Source of the DNA: Sinotaia quadrata
Lineage: Eukaryota > Mollusca > Gastropoda > Architaenioglossa > Viviparidae
Direction: 5' to 3'
NCBI GenBank assembly: GCA_028829895.1
Contig: CM054179.1
Span: 31,093,117 to 31,157,116 of the forward strand
Length of the DNA: 64,000 nt
In this document: positions 1 to 12,300 of the stretch, piece by piece
How the letters are laid out: each line of letters opens with the position of its first letter
Numbering within the stretch: the stretch's first letter is position 1
Program-made: the position numbers and the translations under genes
The notes under the pieces: model-generated
The model's database searches: none
The model's input: the letters and a program-made list of their open reading frames with translations, nothing else
Told to the model about the DNA's origin: nothing

Positions 1-182
1 TATATTATCCTTAGTTTTCTTATTTGTTAAAGTAGTTTGTATAAGAGCTTCTGTATTTTGCTTGTAATTATTGTAAAGCACTTTGAGCTTTTATTTAGAT
101 TAAGCACTTAAGTCTTCTGTTATTATTTAAAGATCATTGAAATTTTCTTTTCAGTATATTATGACTTTTGTTTGATCTGTAG

Positions 183-332
183 GATGAAGCAAATAGCCCA
201 CTGCATGGAGTAGTCATCTTTGTCAGCAAAAAACTTTTATTGAACCAAACAGAATATCACAATATTGCTGATAGTTTGGGTGGGGGCTATACCTGGCAGT
301 ACTCAAGCAGTTGCACCCACTTTATTTTTCAG
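183..332 (+). CDS. TOPBP1: TOPBP1 exon 1 of window: first half of BRCT6
   Basis: Fifty codons in phase 0, between the acceptor ...ctgtag and the donor gtaagt. It reads [13 protein letters not shown] near its start and CTHFIFQ at its end, the beta1-alpha1-beta2-beta3 core of TopBP1 BRCT6. The preceding 182 bases look like intron. Confidence 0.93.
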
Positions 333-3300
333 GTAAGTATTGATGTTTCATTGAGATACTACAGTAGTAGTTTGATAATGGTGTTTTGTCATGAGTTTCA
401 CTAGTTTATTTTTTTAACAGATGCCATGCTGTACTTGTTTATTCTGCCATAGAGAAATTAATCTCTGTGAGATCAGTTTAATATAGTTCCTGGCTGGTTC
501 AGTAAATGCAGTGACCCCAGAATCCATATGGTTGTGTTGCTCTAGTAGTTGTGGGAAGGTGGGATAGCAAATAAAACAGCTAATACAGATCAACCCCCAA
601 AGGTTACTTATCAGATAATGATCACAAATCGTTGTGTCTGTAAGGAGGATAATGCAAAAGAAGTTTTTGTTGGAATGGGCAATCATAGCTTTAGGAGTAA
701 TGGTATGTTCCTGTCCTGCTTTTGATTAGTATGCTAAGTTGATTTTTGGTGGTGGATGTGTTTTTTCCCTTATTATCTAATTCTTGTGAAGTTGATAATT
801 TTTCAGTGGATATGCAGTTTTAAATTTCACTGGATTACAATCATAGGTTTGAATTTCTTGATATGTTGGTAGTTATAAGTGAACAGTTGACTTTCTTTCA
901 TTCTTTGAAGAGTTAGGCTTGGTGTTCATGATTTCCATATTATATTAATACTTATTCCAGTTTCACTTTTCTCTGTTTGGTGTCTCTTGTATTTACTCAT
1001 TTGTTGGTACATCATGCCAATTTTATTTTCATTGAGGATTTATATTATAATTATTTTGTATACAGATCATTGGCTGACATTCAGAATTTATAGGTAAAGT
1101 ACTTGGTGTTGAATTTTTATCAAGCATCGCAGTCCTTTTTCATTACAATTTCAAAAGTTAAAGTTTAATTTGTTTGGTTTGTTCATGGTCGGGTCAGGAC
1201 CAACGTTTCCGCTAATATTTTTCCTGTGTGCTTGGAACTTTTTCCTGTATGCATGGAACTGGGGTTGTTTGAGCTTGCTACCAAAACTTGTCCGCGGAAT
1301 TTTGAAACTGCTGCGCAGCATTTCCTAATGAGTTGAGCAGCCACGCACCTTAGAGGGAACATTGGTCAGGACTAGTAGTTATTGTTGCAAGCAGCTATTT
1401 CTTTGGTCCCGTGTGAGGTGAGGTGGTCACTTTATCAGGTTGGCAGAAAGAAATATCTTAAGTGTGTTGACAGTCTTCACAGGAATATGCAGAATTTCAA
1501 TCATTGTCTACTGTTTATCTCTCACATTATATTGAAGAACTGTTAACTCCATGGTTTTGTTCTTGGATTGGTTTTTCCTTAACACAGCATCCATGCAGCT
1601 ACTTTCTTCATGCAAATTCTAATTAGGTTGCTTATGTTAAACTTAGTGTCACACTAATAACTTTAGGAGTTATTATTTTTAACGCTCATGCTTCATATAC
1701 TTGAATATACTTTTAAACCATTGTATAAAGCATTTTTTTCTCAACAGAATTACCTAGGTATTTATTTATAATCAGCCAAAGAACAACAAGCTGTGTCAGA
1801 ATTTCGTGCTAGAAAAGTTTTCTAAAACTGTTATTTTCACAAAATGATTGTCTGTTCCAACTCTCAAAATTCCCTTGAATTGGTACTTAAAGAATCAAAG
1901 GAAAATGACTTAATAATTCAAAACAATAATAATTATATAGTCATCTTGCAAAGTTTCCTGTTTAGTCAGTGCTTGAAGTCCAACAAATTGCTTGAAGAGC
2001 AATCCCACTGCTTATAAAGATTTAAAACCCCAAACATTTTGTGAGCTGAAAACATTTATGAGCTTCAGTATGTATATATTTTGTTTTCTTCATATATATG
2101 TTTTTAATAACACTGAACTGTACTTTTTTAAAACTGTTTATTACTTTTCCTTTCTAAAACATTAGAACTTTAAAATAACTTCTATTACAATTCAATTCCA
2201 ACTTAGAATACAATCTAATTGCATAAAAGGCCATTACTTGATTTAAAAAAATTAATAAAATGACATGATTTTATTCATAAAATGACATTACTTTAGATTT
2301 GCTATTAGTTATGCTAAGTTATAGTTTTCATGGGATTGTCTTAACAGCATTTTGCAAAGATTTAGTGAATCTTCTATAGCTTTTACCTCTTTTTTGTTAT
2401 TATTTTGGCTATCACATTAGTATTCTTTAGACATGCTAAATTAAAACATGATAGAATATTGTATATCTCTTCCTTCTAAATGTGGCAAAATGTTTAGATG
2501 TAGAGGAGTTACTAACTGAAAGCAGACTGTTCATAAGATTTTATGTCATTGTGCCCAGATTTAGATTTTTTTACTATAAAAATGAAGAAACCAAATAAGG
2601 TTCTAAGCTCTTGTTTCAAAATATTTTAGACTCCATTGTCTCTACTGCTTATCTTATCAAGGGCCCTGTCTTTTTGGATTACATGAACACACACAAATGC
2701 ACACATGCATACACTCTCTTCATTAGCACTTATACAAATTCTTTTTCTACTAATGATATTGATTTTGCACATAAAACAGATGTGCCATTTGTATTAGAAA
2801 TATTTTACATCAGTTGGATTTGTGCTTCATAACTTTGACTACAACTACTATTTTATTGCCTATTCTACATTTGTATAAGATATAAATCTTCACATCTCTT
2901 CTCTTGTTTGGTAGGGGCTGGCATTATATAATTTCAGTGATTTTACTTCATCATTCCTTCGGAACTTTTCAACTTATTTTCTGCATCTGGATTTGCGCTT
3001 CACTATCTTTGACTACATCTATCATTACTTCAGCTGAATATATAATTTCAGTAATTTTTCTTCATCATTCCTTTGGAATTTTGAACTGTGACTTATACTT
3101 TAAAAAGCTTTCTTCAGATAGATCTCGGACACTGTAGCCATTGAGTACAAGTACGTGGTGTTTGTGTGCTTGATGTTCCATATAATAAACAGTTTTGGGT
3201 CAGGCTTCTGATGAGGTGAGACCCTGGATATTTCTCCTAAATATCCTAAACATCGCCGAAACATCCCCACAACACCTGGAGTATAAAACATTCTTCTTGT

Positions 3301-6300
3301 ATGGATGTAAAGCCTTCATGGAATACGACATCGATGCAGAAATTCTCAAGTTCAAGAAAAAGGTAAGAAAACTTTTTATTATTTATTTATTTTCAAATTT
3401 TAAATCAATTAAAAATATTACTTTATTATTTAATTAGTTTGTCTAGATTAATTTTCAATTAACGTTTTGAATATCTGTGTAAAATGACTGTCGCTTTTCG
3501 TTTTTTTTTAGGGTAACCTTTAAAATAATCGTTTGGCGGCAAAAGTACCTGACACCGTGACGTCGCGCGAGTTTTTCATAGCTGACAGCGAACGGGTTAT
3601 ACAATAGAACTGGAAAACTATATAGATGAATAATTTTAATTTATCATAATTTTAACTTTTTTGATATTCTAATTCTAGTTTTTTTATTTTATTTTTGTGA
3701 ATGCTAATTCTAGTTCCTTGTTTTATTTTTCAGTATAGTTTTATTATTCTTTATTTTTTAATTTTCAGGGAAGATCTAATGACACAAACAAGGAGTTTCG
3801 ACTTGCTAAAAATGAGGGTAAAATTATTGTCTCACCCCACTGGCTGTATGAGGTATGTTTCTACCTGAAGCTGTCTTTCATTTGTTATGTAATTCCATGA
3901 ACATTATTGCTTTTATTTACCTTTTAAACATTCTCTAATGGAGTAACATTTTACTTATTTTATTTGCCTTTTTTAAATTTAAGATTTTTAATATTTTTGC
4001 CCTGGCTCTGTTGTGTTGTCTGTATGAAGACATTTATTGTCATTTATAGTTAGGTAGATATTTTGTGGTGAAGATTATTACAATTATGTATATCTTTTTG
4101 ATTCATTTAGCTGCTTAAATTTTGTGATATCTGGGGTGACATTCATGTGATTAACTTTAATTTTGTTCCTTAATCCACTTACAAGTGCCCATACAAATAT
4201 AGATGATGACTACTTTAATTGGCAGCATTGTGTGGATATTATTGCTTTAGGGTCCATTACCTCTTCAGTATAATTAACTGTGCTAAATGAGATAGTATGA
4301 AGGCAGTTACAATTAACATATTTTTTATGTTTTGACTGGGTTTTAAGACTTTAGCCTTTGGATCTTTTTCTGTCTGGACTATAGCTTGTCTTTTACCTTT
4401 ACTCTGAAGTCTGGCACAATTCCTTTGTACTAAGAGTACTAGGTTTGCTGAAAACAGTTCTCTTTCACCATCTCCATCTCCATTAGGTATTTGTTGCATT
4501 TATCATCCAGCAATGTTCTTTCTGATGAAATAGTTAACAATCTCATAGGACAACACAATTTAAAAATCAACTGAAGACATTGTCTGGAAAAACGTGGAAT
4601 TCCTCAGCTGTCTTAATCACTAATTATATTTATCTAACAATTCAATTTTAAGAAAACTATATTATACTTCACAAGTATTCTAACTTGGCAATTTCAATAG
4701 CATTCCATGCATTAGTTATCTGTCTCACTTATTTAGTCACTTAAATACTCTTAAGAGTTAAAGGATTTTATATCTTTTCTGAAAATAAGCACACAAATGT
4801 TTTAAATCAATGAATTATTTATTTCTCACATAATCTTCTGTCTCATTGCTATATATCATTGTGTTCAATTTTGATTGGAGAAGCTCAGGATGTAAGTTAT
4901 AATAATTTTGAATATTATTCCAAATTCATATGATTTAAAACATAAGCAATACATATCTAAGCCAATAAATAAAAAATGGTCACCCATACCATTTACAAAG
5001 ATGAAAAAATTATATATTGTGGAATAAACACACAAATCTCTTTTATATGTCAAATATAACTGTTTGCACAAAATTCCATTTTATATGTAAATTGTGTTTG
5101 CATATTATATATTTATTTACATAATCACAATAAGCAATAAAGTATATATTGTGTAAAGGGACATGTTACAGCACATTATCAACAAAGTATTCAGTTATGT
5201 CCAGTGAAGTTACTGGTATATGATTCATTTATCTAAAAGATTTTTAAATTTATAATATTAATATAATTAAAAATAATAAATATCGCTCTGAATGAAAATA
5301 AATTTCATTCATGACAGACATTTTGGAAGATTAACAAGAAATCTTAAAATTATCTCAGGTTGTCTTACATGCAGGTTTAATATGTTTATTTCCTTTGACA
5401 ATTCCATGAATTTTATCATTTATTTTAACAACAAAGTTAATACTTCATAATTTGAATAAACTTTAAAAAAAATTACATCTTTGGTCTATGTGATGCTAGA
5501 AAGTTTATGATATTAAAATTGCAGTTTCCAAGCCAAGATTCCTGCAACTTTTTTGTAAAAATGCTTACATAATTAAGTAGTATTACAGACATTAAACCTG
5601 AATGTATTACATGTAGTTAATATATGTCAACTCTCAGATCAAGCAACTAATTTCTGTCCTTTTGAAAACAAAGAAATATTTCACATTCAGTACATGTGTC
5701 TTTTTTCAAAATATCATTTCCATAATTTATAAAACAAAATTTACATTTCTCTTTTAAGAAACAGCAGACAAAATAGAATGATTTGTGCTAAGTTTTTCCC
5801 TGCCCCCACAATTGTTGGAATGATTCAAATGTGAAGTTTAATTGATTGTAATTGATAGATCTTTTTAATTCAATTTAATCTGAGATTATTTTTCTGAATT
5901 CTTGGAATAAAATATATGAATTAATGCCATTAAAATGAATGGAAAAAGGTCTTGTACCATTTAATGATTTATTTGTCACCACCATCATTCATGAGACTCA
6001 AAATGATGCTGAAAACTGTAAAAATAAAAGAAAAATGTATTATTTTTATTTCATAATTCCTGCATGCATTAAAATAAATGCCGTGAGAAAATATATAAGA
6101 TTACATCAAGTGTTCTTATATTTATTTCAAAAGCTTTTAGGTTTCTGCACTAGCTACTTTTACAATTTTTTTTCAAGCTTTGTTTTTGTTTACATTATCA
6201 ACTGACTGCTCCAGTGTACCCTTAGCAGCTTGTAAAAAATATTAAAAAAATAAACATTTTTGTGCACATGCTAAGCATACACATATTAAAACAAAGGACA

Positions 6301-9300
6301 ATTTTGATGGATAAGTATTTATATATGAGTATACTTCTCTAGATTTTTACTATGGATCAATTTTTAAAAAATGAAAATGAATGTGTGTACTAGGCGACCT
6401 ACTGACTCGAATATGCTCAGGACTTTCTGAAGTTAAAAGTTCATTATCACTTAATATATACAACTCTTCTGGCTCCTACCTTCATCCTTAGTATCACTGA
6501 AACTAATATCAGTGTCAGTTTTGTAAGCTGGATAAAATCACAAGCAAATATGCGAACACAAAATAAAGTGAACACAATGCCAAGATGGCTGCCAGAAAGG
6601 AGTCTGATGTCATTAACAAACAAACAACAATAAATTTTCCTTCAGAATATTTTTAGATTTAAGTATAAAACATTGATTATTTTTGCAAAATAAAATGTGA
6701 TATCATAAATGAGTTGTTTAAGCATGTGAAGCATTTTAATAAAAGCCATTTCCTATTGATCACCAGTGGTCAGTTTTCAGTACGTGGCATGGAATAGAAT
6801 TAAGGAATATTTTCCAAGTTTGTCAGTGCTTCAGACTAACAAGGGACTTGAGATTTCTTCACTGAAGCCTTTCTTATCACATGCTTGACAGTAATCAAAC
6901 TTTTGCTTCTTCTTCATTGTTATGAGTTATCTTAATGATGTCTATCATTTGCCTATCATCTTTTTATAATTTTTATCAAAAAAATTTTTTAGCATTTTGG
7001 GAAAAAATCTGGTGATTGATGACTCTTATCAAACCAAACCAGTTCTTCATTAATATCTTGATTTTCTTTTATGCCTTCCCTTTCTGTTTTAAGTAATTCT
7101 GGTGGTGATCATCATGTCATAAAATTTTAGCAGTTTTGATGATGATTAAGGAACTTCCATCTTCTCAGTTCTTTCTTTTTGAGACTGGCTGGTTAAGCTA
7201 TCTGTTTAACTTGTGTTGCTAGTTACCATTCTTATGGAAGAAGTGTTATTCTGTATTACCATAGCATCCATTCTCAGTTTTTTGCCTTATTACCTTAGCA
7301 TTATATTTAGTCTTCAATAACCTGCTAATATATCTTTTAGTATACACAACACTACTCTCTTCTCCATTGTTGCTATGTCATACTGATACTACACACTGTA
7401 ACAGTATCACTTTCAACTGTCAAATTTTGCCACTCACATTAACAGCACTTTATCTAGTGTGTGTGCAAAAACACAATCATGAACTAATAATGATGTTGAA
7501 CTGAAAACATAAAAATTTATAATTACAACAGACAGGCATTAATGTTGGTTAAGTAATAAAATATAGAACAATAAATTTTATAAAATTAAAATAAATTCAA
7601 TTACAATATAGGAAAATTGAAAGTTAACAGATTTTTTTTTTCCTGTTATCTCCTGCAGTGCATGGGAAAGAAGTGCAAAGTTGATGAATCCATGTTTCCA
7701 CATAACTATAATCCAAACCTTAACCTGGTAAATAACTAAATGTTAATTTTACATTTCTAGGCATTACAATATGACATTACAAGAATGTATTTAATTCAGA
7801 AAATGTGTAGAAAATTCTTATTTATTTCTTATACTATATAAAAAATGCAGTAGAAAATTCTTATTTATTTCTTATACTATATTAAACCCTTATTATTATT
7901 ATTAGTGCCCCTGAAACATTTAGAAGAAAGAAAATAAATTTCATTGAAATATTTTTATATTTGCAAATAGTTATTGATCAGCTTGAAAAATGGATTTAAT
8001 TTGTAAATTTGCCTTATTTCATGCTATCCAATGTGACACTTTTTCTTTTTTCCTTTTCGTGAGTCTGTTTCTTCACTTGTGTTAAAAAATTTGATTATTT
8101 TTTTATATTTTTAAAATTATATTTAGGGAGGTATTGTACAATCAGAAACTCTTCTCCGGCAAATCCGTCGCTCTGCAAGAAATACACCTAAATCAGGATG
8201 TGAAGATACAAATATACACACATCATTGCAGGGAAAAGAACATCAATTGCAAAAAGCAATCATTTCCAGCAGTGTCAAAGAAGTGGATAAATTTAGTGCA
8301 GTGCAAAGTATTTGGAAAAATGATAAAGATGTTGAAATACTTCCAACAACAGAGTATGGTCTGTGTGCAGATATTCTAGCAAATCAAAGGTTATCTCCAC
8401 TTCCTGATGAATATACAACAGCACTTCACTCAGATCATAAAAATGCACATGATTCTAATAGTGTCCACAAGAAAGGTTTTGCTTTTAAGAACCTAGAACT
8501 AAAAGGAGATAATACTAAATCAGTAAGTATCTTTTAAAATCATTTTATTTATTTATTTCTGTATCAGGTCTTGGTTAGTTTTAACATTCCATTTACATGA
8601 ACAATTACATATTTTGGCTCCCAGAATATATAATTAAGAATACTGTGAAATCCTGTGGTTTGAGAAAATGTACTTTTTAAATAAAATAAATTTTCTTTAA
8701 TGTTAATACCAGGTGTGACACCAGTGCCACCTTAGTTATCGGTTATGCTTATTATTATTATTATTTAATCATCCATAATTAATTACAAGTGATGAGAATC
8801 TTAATTTATGTTATTAATAATTCTCAAGAAGCCACCAGCCATCTCTCTCACTTGGCGGATATGCAGGTGTTGTAAATGTTTTCTCTCTTTCACAATATTA
8901 AAGACAAACATTTACCATCACACAGTATTTCTATAGGTGGAAAATGTCTTACCTAAGAAGACAATCTGTCTTTTAATACATATTTATTGAGCTCCCATCC
9001 AACCACTTTCTTCTCCAACATAAGATTTTCAATATATGTAAGAAGGTCAATAAATTTATTAAATCAGCAATCAAATGTACAACATATGAATATAATCAAA
9101 GAGCATTGACATTTACATCACTTCACAACAATGTTTGATTAACACTGGACTATCATTAAGTTTATACTACCATAGACATTATCAGTCACTTAATATAAAT
9201 ATATAATCAAGTTATAGATATCAACACGGAAATGAGAGTAGAGTTTCAGAGAAATAATGAAAGTCATATGCACATAACCTTTTTAAAGATGGCAGCTGTC

Positions 9301-12300
9301 ACTAGCAGATGTTCACAATCGTGCAGTTTGCAACAAATCACTGTCTTTCTTATTCGGGAAACGGTCTCACAACTGTTCCAGAATCTTTGATGAGCTCACA
9401 AAGCACACTGTAGAGAATCGTCCTGAATTTCACAAGCACTAACTAGCACATCAAGAGGAATTTTCATGTGTAATACTCAACACACCATGAGGAACATTCA
9501 AAATAATCTTCATGAATTCTCGAGCCACCATTTCCACTGTATTGGCTCTTGAATGGAATTCACAGGAATCAACTTACAGCAACACATTTTACTGATAAGA
9601 TGATGACACCGCTGAATTCACAAATCAATATGACCAAGCAAGTACAGTATTCACTGCAGCTGTAAGCAAAAGGAAAAAATGCATGCTTTCTCTATAAAAG
9701 TCAAATTAATGCAGCACTAAATTTCAGGCATATTTTTTCTCTAAACTCCTCTTCTCTCTTACAAACATTCTCAACTTACAAAATCCTGAAACAATTTTGT
9801 TAGCCCGATACACATTGCATAAGAAATATAGCATTGATCAAAATTCACAAGTATAATGTACAACATAGTCAAATAATGAAGATAGAAAAATTTGGTTCAA
9901 TTACATTAGCATTCTCTAACTCAAATCATAGATCAATAGTAAACGTATGAAATGTTCAAGACCATTCTTTCTTTATCAGTCAGTTAACTCACCATAAGCT
10001 AATGATCGCCTTTATGACCAGACTCGAGTCAAGTTCATATTCAAAGTGATAGAATATAATACTTCTTCAACAAAGTAATTTTTGGTCCATCCCCTTTGGA
10101 TGAGTTTGTTATGGACAAGTGTGAGATTACACTATGTAACACAATTTTTGTTCCTGGCTTCTAAGTGTTATATTTCAATTGCTTATGTCTAAAGTACGTG
10201 AAAAAATGACTTCATTAAGCACAAACTTTGCTTACACGACAACAGCACGAAGAAAACTCGTTTTTTTGTGAAAATAGAACGATTTTTTTTTCATTTTCGT
10301 CATTATGATCAGGTAAAAACAAAATTTGCACAAGAAATAGACAAACAGTTGGAAACCACTCAACAAGGTTCAGAAATGTGTAGATTTTCTAGATTTACGA
10401 TTGTACTGTGAATCACTCTCTGGAAGTAGCCCCCAAATGTAGTCCCCCATCATGTTTTCGTTATACTGTCCTTGGTAACGACGCTCAAAGTTCAATATAT
10501 CTTGATGAAAGCGCTCGCCTTGCTCCTCTGAGTAAGCGCCCATGTTCTCCTTGAATTTGTCGAGATGCGAATCAAGGATATGAGCTTTCAGAGACATTCT
10601 GCATCCCATTGTGGCGTAATTCTTTATGAGAGTCTGCACCAACTCCACATAGTTTTCAGCTTTGTGAACAACTGCAACGAAACTGCTCCGGGATGAACTG
10701 TCTATGAATAGGCGCCATTCAATAGGATTACATGCAATACCTATAGCCTGGAATAGACCGGCAACATCGTTGCAGAAGCACAGCCCATCACGCTGACTGA
10801 AGAAGTTGGAAAATCTTTGATGCCGCTTCCTCTGATCTGTGACTTGTACGCTATCATGAACCAAGTTCCACTGTTTGAGCCTGGATATCAGAAGCTCAGC
10901 ATTCGATTTCGTAAACCCGAGGTCCCTAATTAAATCGTTCACGTCTTTCTGGTTAGAGAAGTATGGCTTTCTATCCCCAACTTCATTTGCAGAATCGTAG
11001 TCCATATCTCCAGTATCTGCCTCGCTATCTGACTTGCTGCTGTCTCCTGAAGATGGCCGATGCCGCCTAGGAGGAGTCGGAACAGGCAGATCGGGGCTGT
11101 GTGGTACTGGGGCAATGGAAGAAGGTATGTCCAGATAAACGATCTGAGGGGCATTTTTGCCGGTGCGACGATTTTTGGGTTTACCATGCAGAAGTAGCAG
11201 TTGCTTGAGTGGTCCGTCGGCTCTCGCCAAATTCGCGGGATAGCAAACTTCATGGCTCGCTTCTCTCCTCTGTACCAACCTGTAACATAGCATATAATAA
11301 TACATAAGAATTATAATAATTTGAGGGCAGGAAATTTCAAAATATGGAACGATTTCAAGATGGAACGTATTTGCCTACAGTACACGACTTATGACAAAAC
11401 TTTGTAAATTACAACTCTTTGAAATGAACTCGATCTAAAGCATTGAAATTTTATGAAAATAAATTAAAACACATCTAAGCGAGAAGCAACTGTTCAGTTT
11501 ACCTTCAAGTGTTTTCTTGCAATATTTGCATGTGAAATGCGGTGCCCAAGATTTGTCTTGGTCCCCAACCGGCACGCCGAAGTATGCCTTGTAGACCTTG
11601 CACATTATACGACTTGCTTCCACTGAATACTTTTTCGCTCTTGTCTTTTATGAATTGTCCACACGTAGCAGAATGAATCAGCTGGATGCAAACAATCTCT
11701 TGATGCCATATCAAATATATAACTTCTCATGGAATCTTGGTTCGAGACACCTGTGCTTTTATATTTGACAGCTACTTTTGGAACGTTCAAGAACGTTCTA
11801 GAAAGTTCTGAGAGTTTCTCGAAAGTTCTGGAAGTTTCTTGAACGTTCTAGAGTGTTCAGGAGAATTGTAGAAACGTGTGGACAACTCTAGCAGTTCAGG
11901 GAGGAAGCTCGGCATTGAAAGCAAATCGAGAATTTTCTCGAACACATGCGATTTTCCAAATTTCATTCCCGGTCACAGAAGCAAAGTTTTTCTGGAATAA
12001 CAGTGATTTCCTTTCTGTTCTAGACCTAACGGATTAGAAAAACACACTTTCAACCCAGGAACAGAACAAAAGTGAAAATTTGTTACATAGTGTTATTAAT
12101 CAGAAAAACTAGAGGAAGATCCTGATTTGCTGAGAAGTGTACAGAAAATTAAAATTCATTTCTTTCTTTCTTAAATCTAAATGTCTACAACAATCAACAA
12201 CATTAACAAATCTGAAAAATGGTGCAGGGTGCTGCAGTTGAGCAAATATTAATTTTATTTGTAAATAATAACAGAAAATTATATACTAAACCAACCCAGA

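Larger units (their letters stand above)
333..3768 (+). other. Intron 1
   Basis: AT-rich intron. It contains a 164-bp hAT-type element (1201-1364) and a diverged repeat cluster at about 2755-3095. I see nothing else that can be named; small open frames here have no recognisable protein. Confidence 0.85.
8714..12105 (-). mobile_element. Truncated LTR copy A, split by the CACTA-type element
   Basis: The segment 8714-10129 is the reverse-complement relative of the solo LTR at 15947-17021 and of the copy at 54743-56745. It begins TGTGACACC, the complement of the GGTGTCACA end of the others. Similarity reaches the GTGAGATTA target site at 10121-10129, is interrupted by the 1963-bp insertion, and resumes as TTAATCAGAAAAACT from 12096. 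It then fades, so one end of this copy is lost. Strand is given relative to the other two copies; the transcriptional direction is unknown. Confidence 0.75.

Noticed and set aside
8134..8379. 81-codon + frame starting with ATG
   Set aside because: It is an out-of-frame shadow of TOPBP1 exon 4; the exon's frame has 132 open codons and agrees in phase with both neighbours.
10939..11253. 104-codon - strand frame as a separate gene
   Set aside because: It starts in the frame of the transposon protein ([11 protein letters not shown]) and becomes nonsense after the frameshift near 11180; it is one piece of the decayed gene.
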